Below are positions 1 to 12,647 of a stretch of DNA of 64,000 nt, in pieces (positions within the stretch are counted from its first letter, which is position 1; each line of letters starts with the position of its first letter). Position numbers and translations under genes: made by a program. The stretch is taken from the NCBI RefSeq assembly GCF_002078875.1, contig NC_034421.1:15085218-15149217 (forward strand). The letters are read 5' to 3'. Under the pieces are notes generated by a model. The model searched no databases. It worked only from the letters and a program-made list of their open reading frames with translations, and was not told the origin of the DNA. The DNA is from Numida meleagris (lineage: Eukaryota > Chordata > Aves > Galliformes > Numididae).

Positions 1-2970
1 AGGAAGGTGTACATACTGCACACTTACTGGAGTATCTGACCCCTTTTGGATTCCTGCCATCTACTGCCTAGTGTAGTCTGCAAGCGCGGTCCAGGTTTCT
101 GATTAAAGAGAGCATTTCCAACACCCAAATAAATAGCTCTTCTTGTAACAGTGCACCTGAACTATAGAAGCACCAAGGGAAGATCTGAAAATATGAGTGG
201 GAGAATCATTATATGCAGAGTTATGACCTTGAAAACCCAGCATTCCTCAGCTGTCACTCATTAGACAGACTTTACACAGTAAATAAGAACTGAACCCTCC
301 CAAGGCTGCTTTATTCAAAGATGGTACTGTCTTTGACTTCAAATCCGAATTGGACCCAAAGCCAGTACATTGCATCCTGCTTAAAGGAGAAAAAATAAAT
401 TGGCAGAACTTAGCTGCCAAAGCATGGTAACAGGAGCATTAGTGGACAGAGGGGAACAAAAGTCCTGTTAATATACTTAAAATCTGTCACTTCCTATTGT
501 AAAATGAATGCTTTATCTTTAAGGAAAGAAGCTTTAAGAAGAAGAATAGATTCATTACAGTGTTCCTGCACAGAAACAGTGCCAGCAAGGCGTACAGATG
601 GAAGCTGTTTCGTTTGGTCAGTATGTCTGGAGACTGTGTCCACTTAAAGCCTTGCAGCCTGAAAGGAAGCGTATGGCAGAGCCCATGCTTATGCAGAAGA
701 GGACTCGATCCAATTGTTAACTTTGGTTTGTTATGCATATCACTAGGGAACAACACTATCAGGGCTGAAACGATAACGAGGTACAATACTGGAGAGGCTC
801 AGTAGACTATGAAGTGCACAACCTTGCATGGTTGTGCTAAAATGGTTTGGGAAGGAAGATCTCCTAAGGAGATTTTTCCTCGCAATGATGATACAAAAGA
901 GAGAGCACAGCCAGTTTTCCCTGCAGGTGGGTAATGCAGAGCCCCCAGCTGTTAAGAAGTCAAGCCATTCGAAAGCACTAGGCAGTCTGCTATCCTGCTG
1001 TTCTTCATCCACCCCATTACTTAGTACTCTCCTCCTCCTCCTCTTTCTGCTCCCCTCAGTAAAATGGGGGTGAATCAGCAGACACAAACCAGCAGGAGAA
1101 GGCCTTCAACCGCATACGTCAAAACAATTTATTGTAGGCAGACAAACAAAAGAGATTTTCTGACCTGATGCTCTCTGTATTCACACTCCAGGTACAAAAC
1201 ACTCCTTGGGCACAAAGGCTTTCGGTTTCAGGTGGTCTTTTCCAGCCTTTAATCTCTTTTCCCATTAACTCCGAGACACAAAGAAAGGAAACAAAACCAA
1301 AGTTAACCTCTTGAGCACAGGAGAACTGGCACACAATTCCGTTTTCATTCTTCACGGTGGAGATGCATGCATATGTCAAGATCTTAAACCTCAAAGTCAG
1401 GAGTACTGTCTGTGCCGTTTTGGGGTGACCAGATAAAAGAAGATTGTACTGGGTTGTTTCCCAGGAGACCGGTATGGTTGTGCAGAGGCAATGAAGCAGA
1501 GGCAGCTAAGTAGGACTGGGATCAACAGTGGAAGAATAGCAAAAGGAGTTTCCTCACTTTACCCGTGAAGGAGGAGATAAACCTGCCTATCAACATGCTC
1601 AACAGATTTTTTCACTGAAATTGTTCTTTTGTATCACCTGAAACAGAGAGTCCCTGGATGTACTGTCATTTAACTTTCTATTTTCTCAGTTATCAGGTGC
1701 ATGAGCGGTTGCTCTTGGTTTCAAGGCAAATTGCCTATCAACCATTTCCTTCCAACTAGGATGTTTCACAAACGTTTGTTCCAGATGTTTTGTTCACTGT
1801 CCAGACTGGCGCACCAAGGAGCCATATATCTAGTGTGAATGCAGTATATGCTGTGTGGGGGAAATAAAGCCTGTGATGGCTTTACATAGCCTGCAAATCC
1901 CTGCTTATTGCCTGAAGTTGGCATTGCCTCTGAGAAAGCTCAGCCGTGGGGTTTGCAGATATGAACTCCTGTTGTGTTAGCTAATGCTTCAGGAAGACTT
2001 TGTTTTTAGCCAAACCACAATCAAAGGTAAAATGCTTTTAATTATTCATGTTCAGTAAAGAATTCATGATATTGCCCTCATGAAATCATGTCCTTCCTCC
2101 ATCCTAGCTATCCCATCGAATACTTTTGCAACCCACCTCGGTGCTCTGATGTTCAATATTGAAAGGATACAATGGTTTTGTCATCCTCAAGCTCAAGTTA
2201 CTCAGCTTGAGACTTTTAACATTCTGCTGACAGCCCACATTCGGGAGCCACTGACACCTGCCAAATGAGACACTCAGATTGCCTAGAAAATCTCAGTCTG
2301 TCCGGCTACGTCACACGAATAACCAAATCCCTTTTATGATTTCTGCGTTATTTTGCAGATTGTTTTTTCTCCTCCCAGCACCAATTTCCATTAAAAAGCT
2401 TTTCTGCTCTAGTAGCATGATGCATCTAGTAGCTAGATGTTGAGATGCAAGTTTTAGACATTTTTATCTTTGACCTTTCTTGCCCCTAAGAGAGGATCCA
2501 TATAGGGAACATTGAGGTCGTTAGAGGCTTTATGCACTGCAGACCCAATGCAGGAAAGGGCATATCCTTGCCTATCCCATCTCAGTATTGATTCAAAATC
2601 CTTAAAAACGTAGAGCAGCTTAGCACCTGTGAGGCTTATTATCACATACGTCACTGGGAAATAAATGGTACAACTCCCTTGATTTCAGCGGAGACAGATT
2701 TTTTCCCCAGGTATTTGGGTCAAACTTATTGACAGCTAAAAGACAATAGATTTGCCCTTTGAAATCCAATGAACTGGAAGACAAAAATGGTCTTTGGATT
2801 GTCCATGTGTTCTGTAAAATTTTCTTGGAACTACTATTGAACAGTGCTCAAAACTTGCTTCCCCACTCCCACCTCATCGTAATACAGTGATACCTCTTTT
2901 CTCTGCTACCACAGAGGTAGTGAAAGCTCCTTGAACAGATGTGTCAGCCCACAGATGGGTGAGGAAAATA

Positions 2971-3512
2971 CAGAGGTCACTCTAAAAGTAACGCCTCCTA
3001 TTTATTCCCATGGAAACCACAACAGGTACAAAGAGCACAGTAACACCGTTCGATGGAGCAAATTCTCAGCTACAAAACACTATTTTTTCAACACAATCAC
3101 CACCATTAGCTGTGCATTTTCTCCAGCAACATACAAGAGATTGATGTGGTGTTCATACAAGTCTGTACCAGCAGAGGTGATCCATTGTCACTGTCACCAC
3201 CCACCCCTCACTGTGCCAGCACCCACAGTTTGGTCTCCATAAACTTTCAGCAAGTGTTGTTGAATGTCAGTAGGTGTCATTTTTTGTGCATGGAGGAATT
3301 CAGTGATACCCCCTTGCTTCATCCTCACTTTCACATCAGATGCCATTCTGTCAGTGTGCTCCTCTGGTGCCATCTGTCATATGGCAGCAAAATGTAATGG
3401 AGTATTGGTGGGAGGGTTCAACCTACCTCTACTGCTATCCCACTAACATCTGCCTCTGATGTTGTGAGCCAGCATAACGAAATAGGAGGTATTACTTTCA
3501 GAGCAGTCCTTG
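2971..3512 (-). mobile_element. Non-autonomous mariner element (Galluhop-like), 542 bp
   Basis: The ends are imperfect inverted repeats sharing the core CTCT(a/g)AAAGTAA followed by (t/c)GCCTCCTATTT-like sequence, and the element is flanked by TA at 2969-2970 and 3513-3514, the target duplication expected of mariner. Read on the minus strand, the interior gives degenerate transposase fragments. One is an N-terminal helix-turn-helix-like block (EFLHAQKM, then GDQTVGAGTVR) at about 3310-3210. It runs straight into a C-terminal block (GENAQ, then CFVAENLL) at about 3125-3050. The catalytic DD34D core is missing, so this is an internal-deletion derivative that needed an autonomous partner. The Galluhop name is from memory of the chicken family and was not checked. 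Confidence 0.85.
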
Positions 3513-6500
3513 TATTTGCAATTCTGTCTGTGATTTTGGAATGTGTGAAAAGCTTGTTCTCTGAAAGAAAATATACAAATACGCTTTGTGGTGTGTCAGT
3601 GAGGTGTTCTAGACTTAGCCTTACGGCTCTGAAAACAGAACCACATTATCAGACCCATCTTCAGTGCCTTTTCTGGAACCATTCCACTGTGTCACTGGAG
3701 TCAGCAGCAGACACGGGGAAAGGGGAAGGGGTAGTCCCTGGAATTGTCATTGAGAGATTGTCCCTGCTTGGGAATGGCTCGTGGTGCTGGTGTGGAGGCT
3801 GGAGAGAAAGAACAAGGTGTGGAAGTCATGTTCTGGCCCCAAGGCAGTGGATTAGGGGCAGACCCCTCAGATAGATGAAGAGGGTGAGGACAAGCAAGGG
3901 GACAGCCAGATCTCTCACATGACAACGTGTCTGCTGGGCCTCCATAGAAGCTTATTCTACTCTTCCTTCTGGCAGTTTTCATATTGAAAACACTGTTCTA
4001 TGTTATGAATACTATGAGCAAAAGCCTTCTCCAACTCTTTAGGAAAACCAAAAGCAACGCAATGTAATTACTCCTGTCTGCCAAACAAGTTACTGCACTT
4101 AACAAGCCTGAGTGGTTGGCAAGGCTCAGAATGAACGCTCGCCATCGGCGTCTCTGCACCATTACTGTGTCTGTGCCCTTGAACAGCAGAGGAAGTGCTC
4201 TTGGCTTGGTTAAAACCTTTCTCTGGCCTCAATGACCCAATTATGGCCAGCGCCAGCCCTTGAGAAGAGTGCACCATTCAGTGTTCTTCCCCAGAGGTGC
4301 CTCAGCTAATAAATGCTGTCAGGGAGAAAAATGGCCCCGGAAGCCAGATTTCACTGTCAGAGCCGGGCTGGTGACACCAGTGCATTAATTCACCTATGAC
4401 TTCTAAGGACAAGGCAATGCTGCATCGTCCCTGGCTGCTGCTCTGTCCTCTGCTGTGCAGGGGAGCTTGGGCTGTGCTGGGCAGCTGAGCACACACTTGG
4501 TAACTCCACCAGTGCTCTCACTTTGGCCCTGCATCCTGTCTGTGCACATGGGGTTTCTGAACACAAATTTCCCAACAGCTTTTCTCAAAAGATTGTTCCC
4601 ATCTGCTGAAGTGGTGAGGTTGAACTAGTTCAACCCATGCTGGCTACAAGAGAAAAACACCAAACTGCCCTATCTCCTCTAATGACCAGTGAGACGCAGG
4701 TTTCATTTTAAGACATCTAACTGGCTACAGCCAACAGCCCCAGTAAACAGATGTTTACATTGCCATAGCATTTGTCTTTTAAAATAATTTCTTCCCATTG
4801 TCATCAGTGTCCCCTGAGAGGTGCTACATGAAGTAAAGGCTGAATGCTGTCTGCCTCTCAGCTCTGGTAACTGCTGGCACATGGCTGTGTTAGTAACCGT
4901 GCTCAGGTCAGCCTGCCGAGCACTGTGCATGTTTACATTTTAATATTGCCTCCTGGCCCAGAGGAAATCATCTCTTTCTACCAAGCTGAAACAATCACTT
5001 TTTTCAGCATATATTTGTAATGTGTTGTATCTGAAGTCTCACCATTTCTAAATCTGTGAAGGAGGTGTGGCTCACATATTTTCCAAAGCAACTTAGAATT
5101 TTGTGTTCATGAATAGTCTCTGTGTGTGCCAGTCAGGTGGCTAATGCATGGCCGGTGGTTTCTTACATTGCACAGTGATTCGTAGGGATCCTAGCAACAA
5201 CTGCATTTGGTAAAAGGTGTCCATTATATCCAGTGACCTAATGTTTATCACGTTCAGTAACCGACCCTCATGGCTACTTCATTTAGGTGGTTTATGACAG
5301 TGAACCGCTGAACCACGCAGCAGGCCTTATTCACAGCACAGCAGCACTTCCACTTGTGAGGGCTGTTTCTCTGCACAGCCTGCTGCGTGCATGCAAAATG
5401 CTCTCGATAAAAAAAAAAACAAAGCCAAAGAACATTCCTATTTCTTCTTTCGACGGGTAAAATTGCTCCTGCTTAAGCTCACATGTGGCAATATTAGGCG
5501 ATGGAAGGAATTGTGTGAATTCCCCACAAAAGCTATGGTTAGATGCTACTTGAGCTATGACTATAATCTACAACACAAGAAGCTGCGGAAAAAGTTGTGC
5601 TTTTAGGTCACAGGCAGGGGTTTGTGGAGGCACAGAAGACTGCCCAGGCTCTGCAGGGGACTCTGCAAGGCAGCGTGCTGTTGGCATGGGCAGCAAATGC
5701 AAACCCAGATGAGAACCAAGGTTTCGCAGTGCAGATTGATGGTGTTTGGGTGTCAGAGACCTTCACATGCTATATTTCAAAGGCGATAGATCCTCGTGAT
5801 TGAAGGGAAGCACTGAGATTCCACCATTTTTGACAGTTGCTTCTCATCATCTGCTAGTGGCATCTCTTGAGGCTTCAGCCAGCCAGTCCCTAATCAAGCC
5901 TCGATTCTCAACTAGATATTTTTAAATTCAGAATACTGCACCGCAAGAAGCAACGCTGGCATAAATTCCCATCTGTCATCTCTTAATCAACTCCCAACAC
6001 TGTGATCAATCTTTTTGAAATCCAGATGACCTAAACTACTTAGTGGCTTGAAAAAAATACTGCAAGAAATGGACACTACTGTCCAGGACAGTTTAGGGGC
6101 ACTGACCCAGCAGCTGTAGCAGTATCTGTGTTATAATAAAGAGAGATTTTTATATTTTCATCGTTATCCCATTGTCCTTGCCCCGACTACAATATTAGGA
6201 CAAGAAGTAGGGTAAACACAGTTAAAATGTGTTCTCTGTCTTAAATGCTTATCCATCCCCTTCGCCCCCCAGTGGATCATCTTTGCCCACAGGAGAACTT
6301 GCAAGGGCACCGAGCAGGCATCCAGGAGTCACTAGGCACAAGGACACAGTTCACATGGAACAGCATTCCCACTCCTTTCTCGTTTTACTGAGCATTAAAC
6401 AGTGTTTCAGGATGCACCAAGGACCATCTTAATACTACTGAGGAAACAGGTGAAGGACTGACTGAGAGTTTTCCATAGCTTCTCTTTGCTTTCCCTGTAC

Positions 6501-7239
6501 AGTCTACAGCAGGACAAATACTCCCAAACCTAAGACGCCGTGGTACAGGCAGCTTTCTGCTGCACCCCGCTGTATATCTGTTTTCACAAAGTCAATGATG
6601 TTATTATATTTCATATCATCCAGCCAGAAAAGCACTAATGTGATCTCAGGGAAAGCATTTCCAATACAAGATACCATAAACCTTGCAGAAAAATTGGACA
6701 AAGCTTGCATGTACTTTGTCAGATCAATTTTCTAATCCGGCTCACCATGCAAAGCTTGCTGGTGTTGAACTTGCATTTCAGTACACTCTGTTACTTCCAT
6801 TGCTGGGAACCCTGCGAAAGGTCGGGGGAGAAGGGACGGAGGAAAGGGCTGTTCATAAATCTGTTCCTGTAGGAAAAAAGGAGGAGGTAGGACTAAACAG
6901 CAGGACTCCCAGAAAGGCCAAATGGGATGGGGAGTGATGCTGCCATGCCTGGACTGGGCACAGCTTCAGAATCCCTGCAGGAGCTCTCTGCCCATGTGGC
7001 CGTATTTGTCTGCAGGGGGCAAAGTCCCCAGATGTTCTCCTTGCTGCATGCTAGCTCCAGCTGCTGCTGCTGCAGTGAAACAAATCCAAGGATTAAAGAG
7101 GAGGTGAGCACCCTGAGTCATATCTAATACCTATGAAGCCACGCTATTCAGCCTGGCTTGCCAAAACCGACAGTGACTGGCACAGTCAAGGTAAATGCGC
7201 CAACTTGAGGATTTCCTTGACAGTACATCACTTGTTTTA

Positions 7240-9659
7240 TCCTCTAGGGCTCATCGCTGCAGGCTGGCAGGAGTGAAGACACTGAGAGAAACCTGAGGCC
7301 TATCAAAAGGGTCTTCAGGGGTCTGGGGCAGTTAGTGGATGGAGCGGGAGCACACGTGGTGTTTTCCTCTGTCCCTTCAGTGGCAGGGATTGGTACTGAG
7401 AGGACCAGGAAAACCCACCGCATAAATACATGGCTGAGAGGCTGAGGAATTCCACCATGGGAATTTTGGTTTTTTTTTTTGACTGTGGCATGGTTTACTC
7501 AGTGCCTGCCCTGAGGGCTGCTGATGGGGTCCACCTAGGTCACAGGGGGAAAAGAATTCTGTCCCAGGAACTGGGCTCACTGACAGAGCTTTAAGGTAGG
7601 TTTGAAGGGGGAACGGGGAAAACAACACAGAGAGCTGCAAGCAGTCCAGAAGACTCCTGGAGTTCACTGACATCAACTTTCTGGTTCTGGTATTGGAACG
7701 TGGAAGAGATTGTAAAAGAAGTTAAGATCCGAGGCAGCCTGGGCTGCAGCAGCCATTCCCTGGTCGAGTTTGTGATCTCGAGGAACGCAGGCCTGGCAAT
7801 GAGGGGAGTCAGGACCCTGAACTTCAGGAGGGAGGACTTCAGGCTGTTTAAAGAATTGTTGGATGAGATCTCCTGGGAAACTGTCCTTAGGGACAAAGGA
7901 ACAGAACGGAGGTGGCAGCACTTTAATGATGCCTTTCTGAGAGTGCAGGAGCTCTCCTTCCCCCAGAATAAGAAATCAGGCAGACGAGGTGGGAAACTGG
8001 CGTGACTGAGTAAGGACCTGCTGGTCAGGCTGAGGGGAAGAAAAGGAAAAATATAAGCAGTGGAAGTGGGAATGGGTGGCCTGGGAAGAATATAGGGATG
8101 CTGTCCAGTTGTGCAGGGATGGAGTCAAGAAAGCCAAGGTGTGGGTGGAATTGAGCTTGGCAAGGGATGTGAAAAACAAGAAGAAGGGTTTATTTAGATA
8201 CACTGTGCAGAAGAGACAGGCAAAGGAGAGCGTACCTCCTCTGATAAATGAAAAGGGAGAACTGGCCTCCTCAGACACAGAGTGGTACTTAGTAAGTTTG
8301 TTGCCTCAGTCTTCACTGCCAGTCAGGCTTCCTACTCTCCATGTCCCTGAACATCTAAGCGGGGCTTAGGGGAACAAATTCCCTCCCGGTGTAAGAGCGG
8401 AGCAAGTCCAAGACCACCTCATGAGGCTGAATGTGTACAAGTCTATGGGGCCAGATGACACATATCCCAGAGTTCTAAAGTAACTGGCTTTTGTGGTTGC
8501 CAAGCTGCTCTCCATTATCAAAATCGTGGCTGTCAGGCAAAGTCCTCGGTGATTGGAAAAAGGGAAACATCACTCCCGTATTCAAGAAAGGAAGAAGTGA
8601 AAATCCAGGGATCTGCAGGCCCATTAGCCTTACATCTGTGTCTGGAATCATGGAACAGATCCTCCTGGAAGAGATGTTAAGGCACATGTGAGGTGTAGAG
8701 GAGATCTGAGACAGCCAGCGTGGCTTCACCAAGGGCAGATCGTGCCTGACCATCTGGTGGCCTTCTGTGATGGAGTGACAGCATCTGTGGACAAAGGAAG
8801 GGCAACTGATGTTGTCTGCCTGGACTTGTGCAAGGCCTTCAGCATGGTCCTGCACCACATCCTTGTCTCTAAATTGAAGGCTGGACTATTTGGTGGATAA
8901 GGAATTGGTTGGATGGTCACAGCCAGCGGGTTGTTGTATGTAGCACTATGTCAGGGTGGAGGCCGGTCACAAGCAGTGCCCCCCAGGGCTCCATCTTGGT
9001 ACTGGTGCTCTTCAACATCTTTATCAATGGTGCAGACAGCGGGACTCAGTGCATACTCAGCAGTTAGCTGATGACACCAAGCTGAGCAGTGCTGTTGACA
9101 CAGCAGAAGTGAGGGACACCATCCAGAGGGATCTGGACAGGTTTGAGAAGTGGGCCCATGAGAATCAACAAGGCCAAGTGTGGGGTGTTGTACTTTGGGT
9201 CGAGGCAGTCCCAGATACGTGTGCAGACTGGGAGAAACACCTGTCCTGTGAAGAAAGATTGAGGGAGTTGGGCTTGTTTAGTTTGGAGAAGAGAAGGCTC
9301 TGGGGAGACATAATTGTGGCCTTCCAGTACCTGAAGGGAACTTACAAGCAGGAATGGGACCAACTTTTTTACGCAGTTTGATACTGATAGGACAAGGGGG
9401 AATGGCTTTAAACTAAAGGAGGGTAGATTTAGATTAGATGCTAGGAAGAAATTTTTTATTCAGAGGGTGGTGACGCACTGGCACAGGCTGCTCAGAGAGG
9501 TTGTGGATTCCCCATCTCTGGAGGCATTCAAGGCCAGGTTGGATGGGGCCCTGGGCAGCCTGATCCAGTGGTTGGCATCTGTGCCTATGGCAAAGGGGGT
9601 TGGAAGCAGATGATCTTTAAGGTCCCCTCCAACCTAAGTTGTTCTGTGATTCGATGATC
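7240..9659 (+). mobile_element. Long degraded CR1 LINE with ORF1 esterase and ORF2 remnants
   Basis: The 3' end (about 9440-9659) has the CR1 signature: ACGCACTGGCACAGGCTGC, a 'tccaaccta' block and a GTTCTGTGATTCGATGA tail. Upstream are ORF2 remnants in several frames. The endonuclease C-terminus is at about 7640-8000 (DFRLFKELLDEISWE). The start of the reverse transcriptase is at 8550-8690 ([14 protein letters not shown], then [19 protein letters not shown]), a VCLDLCKAF block is at about 8816, and the LADDTKLS block is at about 9062. A further stretch at about 7320-7590 reads as the end of the SGNH-esterase ORF1 of CR1. Most of the endonuclease between ORF1 and 7640 is missing, and a further deletion is likely near 9230. 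Stops and frameshifts throughout show it is dead. The left limit is uncertain. Confidence 0.88.
7320..7592 (+). pseudogene. CR1 ORF1 SGNH-esterase C-terminal remnant
   Basis: Two frames give recognisable pieces. At about 7340-7430 the peptide GAGAHVVFSSVPSV is followed by ERTRKTHRINTWLRG. At 7523-7534 there is DGVH, followed by LGHRGKRILSQELGSL. DxxH followed by a Gly-Lys and a leucine-rich helix is block V of SGNH hydrolases, holding the catalytic Asp and His. An esterase-type ORF1 is known for CR1-like retrotransposons. An 11-base T run (7470-7480) and a TGA interrupt the frame between the two blocks. The residues before 7320, including the catalytic Ser, were not recognised, so this is only the end of the domain. 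Confidence 0.65.
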
Positions 9660-11686
9660 AGCAGGCACAACAGAGGCATTTTTAAAGCAAGGAAGTGAAA
9701 AATGGTACCATGGTTCTGAGTGTATCACTCCCACGTCCAGACTGAGCTGAAATCAGTGAGGTTGCATTCTTGGTAAAAGAGAGCAGAATCAGACAAATTC
9801 CTCCGAAGGTGATTGCAGATAATATTGTTGGGGAGATTATGTAAGTATATATATTTAACCTAGAGAATGATTCCATTGGCTGTCATGTTCACTTTAGTTT
9901 TGTTCCAAGATACAAAATTAATCAATTCAGGTAATACAAAAATAGTTGACACTTACAAGGGCTATTACTCAAGATCATTCACTCTGCTGCAGTTCATTTC
10001 CCTGACAGCAGAAATCAGCTCCCAGAAAGCAAGTTTTGTAGACATTTATGAAAGAGGAATTTTTGCCTAATATTGAGTAAAACAGTTTTTAAAAGTGTGT
10101 TTCCAGTTGTAAGACATCTTAGATCATTACCTTAGTGCATTTAACTTCCTTTTTCTCTAATGTGAAGGAATCTTTACTGTTATTGTTGATTTGTTTTGGG
10201 AAATCCATCAAAACTGGCAGAAATGTTTGAAGCAGTGAATGCACGGAAGATGTGATTTATGGAGCACTTATGAAAATGTCAAATACAAACATTTGGCAGT
10301 TTGTTATACAGTATGCCAGCAGCGCTCTGATTTTTAAGCACTGCTTCAGGTATTCTAGGCTAGTGATTTAAACTTCTGATGGGAGCAGTCGTGTCTGTCT
10401 CATTCCAGCCTTGCTTCTAGGAGGAATTACAGCTTTTTTTTTTATCTGATTCAAGACTATACAGTAATTTCTAGCAAACATGAGCAAGCAGTGAAAGTTT
10501 GGCTACACCTTAGAGCTCCAGCAAAGCTCTCAAGGACTGCAAGGCCTGCACCTTCCCAATGCGGGGAGCTCTGCGGAGCCAGGGTCTGAAGGACCAAGCC
10601 CTCTGTAGAGCATTTACATATAGGTACCTATTTTACAGTCTTTTCAACCTGCTAGCGAAGTATCTTTAAGCTGAATCACAGCTTTGGAAGAATGAAGCAA
10701 ACCAGCCAGTGAAAACAGCAAAGACGAGATATTCTAGCACTTCACCGCAATATTATTTAAGTGTCACACAGTACTTCCAGGCACGATTTAGGTGATGGGT
10801 CTGTGTTGCAGCCAGAGAGTTGCAAGCAGAAAGATTCTCAGGATGCTCAGGGATGTTTACATTTGTGCTGAGCCAGAACATCCATCATGTCTGACTTGAG
10901 CAGCAGGATTTCCTTAAAGACTCGGCTATGTCACTCCAGAGGAAAAAGACCTTGTAAGCTGGGGAAGGACTTCTGAAGAGCAGCTTTCAGCTAAGCAAGC
11001 AGGTCTTTATTTCAGTGGTTGGTAGAGAGACTTTTCCCCAGAGCTCATCTGTAGGAGAGCGGGTCAGACATGCTGGGCATAGCTGGGAACATCTCAAGGC
11101 CTCGCAGAGTGCCTCCAGCTTTTGGGAAGAGCTGAGGCATGTGCTGTCCTGGGAGTCCTCCGCTCAATTGGGATCCTGTGTGTAAGCAGCGTTGCTGCAG
11201 GGCCAGCCTGGGCAGGGCAAGAGGAGGAGAGCTGCTGTCGTGCTACAGCCATCTCCACAGTAGAACTGCCTCGTTGTGCCCTCCTCCCTGCTGTGTGTGG
11301 CCGGCTGTCCCAGCACCCTGCTTGGGGTGCTCCTGCAGGGCCTGTGGGGCACCCAGAGAGCAGCACCAGAGCCACGGCTCTGCCTCCACATCTTCTCCAA
11401 GGAGGTGGCAAAGGGCTGCTGGGCATCACCTAACCCCACACAGGGACAGAAGGGTTCAACTTCCTGTCCCTTTTCCTGGAGTGCAGGGACACCAAGTGAC
11501 AGCGTAACATGCAGCTGGGAGCAGGGCCTCATACTCCTCTCAGTGCCACGGCTGCTCTGAGGGACGCAACTGCAGCATTTCCCTTTCAGCTTCTCAGATT
11601 TTAATAAAGGTCATGTTGCCAAGTGCTTGAACAGAGCTACTGCTCCAAATCAGCGCTCAGAAAAGCTGATATCACATTTTAAAGGC

Positions 11687-12647
<961 letters not shown>

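Noticed and set aside
11122..11507. Frames of 103-122 codons just upstream of the GPR139 exon, considered as exon 1
   Set aside because: The translations do not resemble the GPR139 N-terminus, and no donor site with a Leu-Pro-(Ala) phase-1 end was found.
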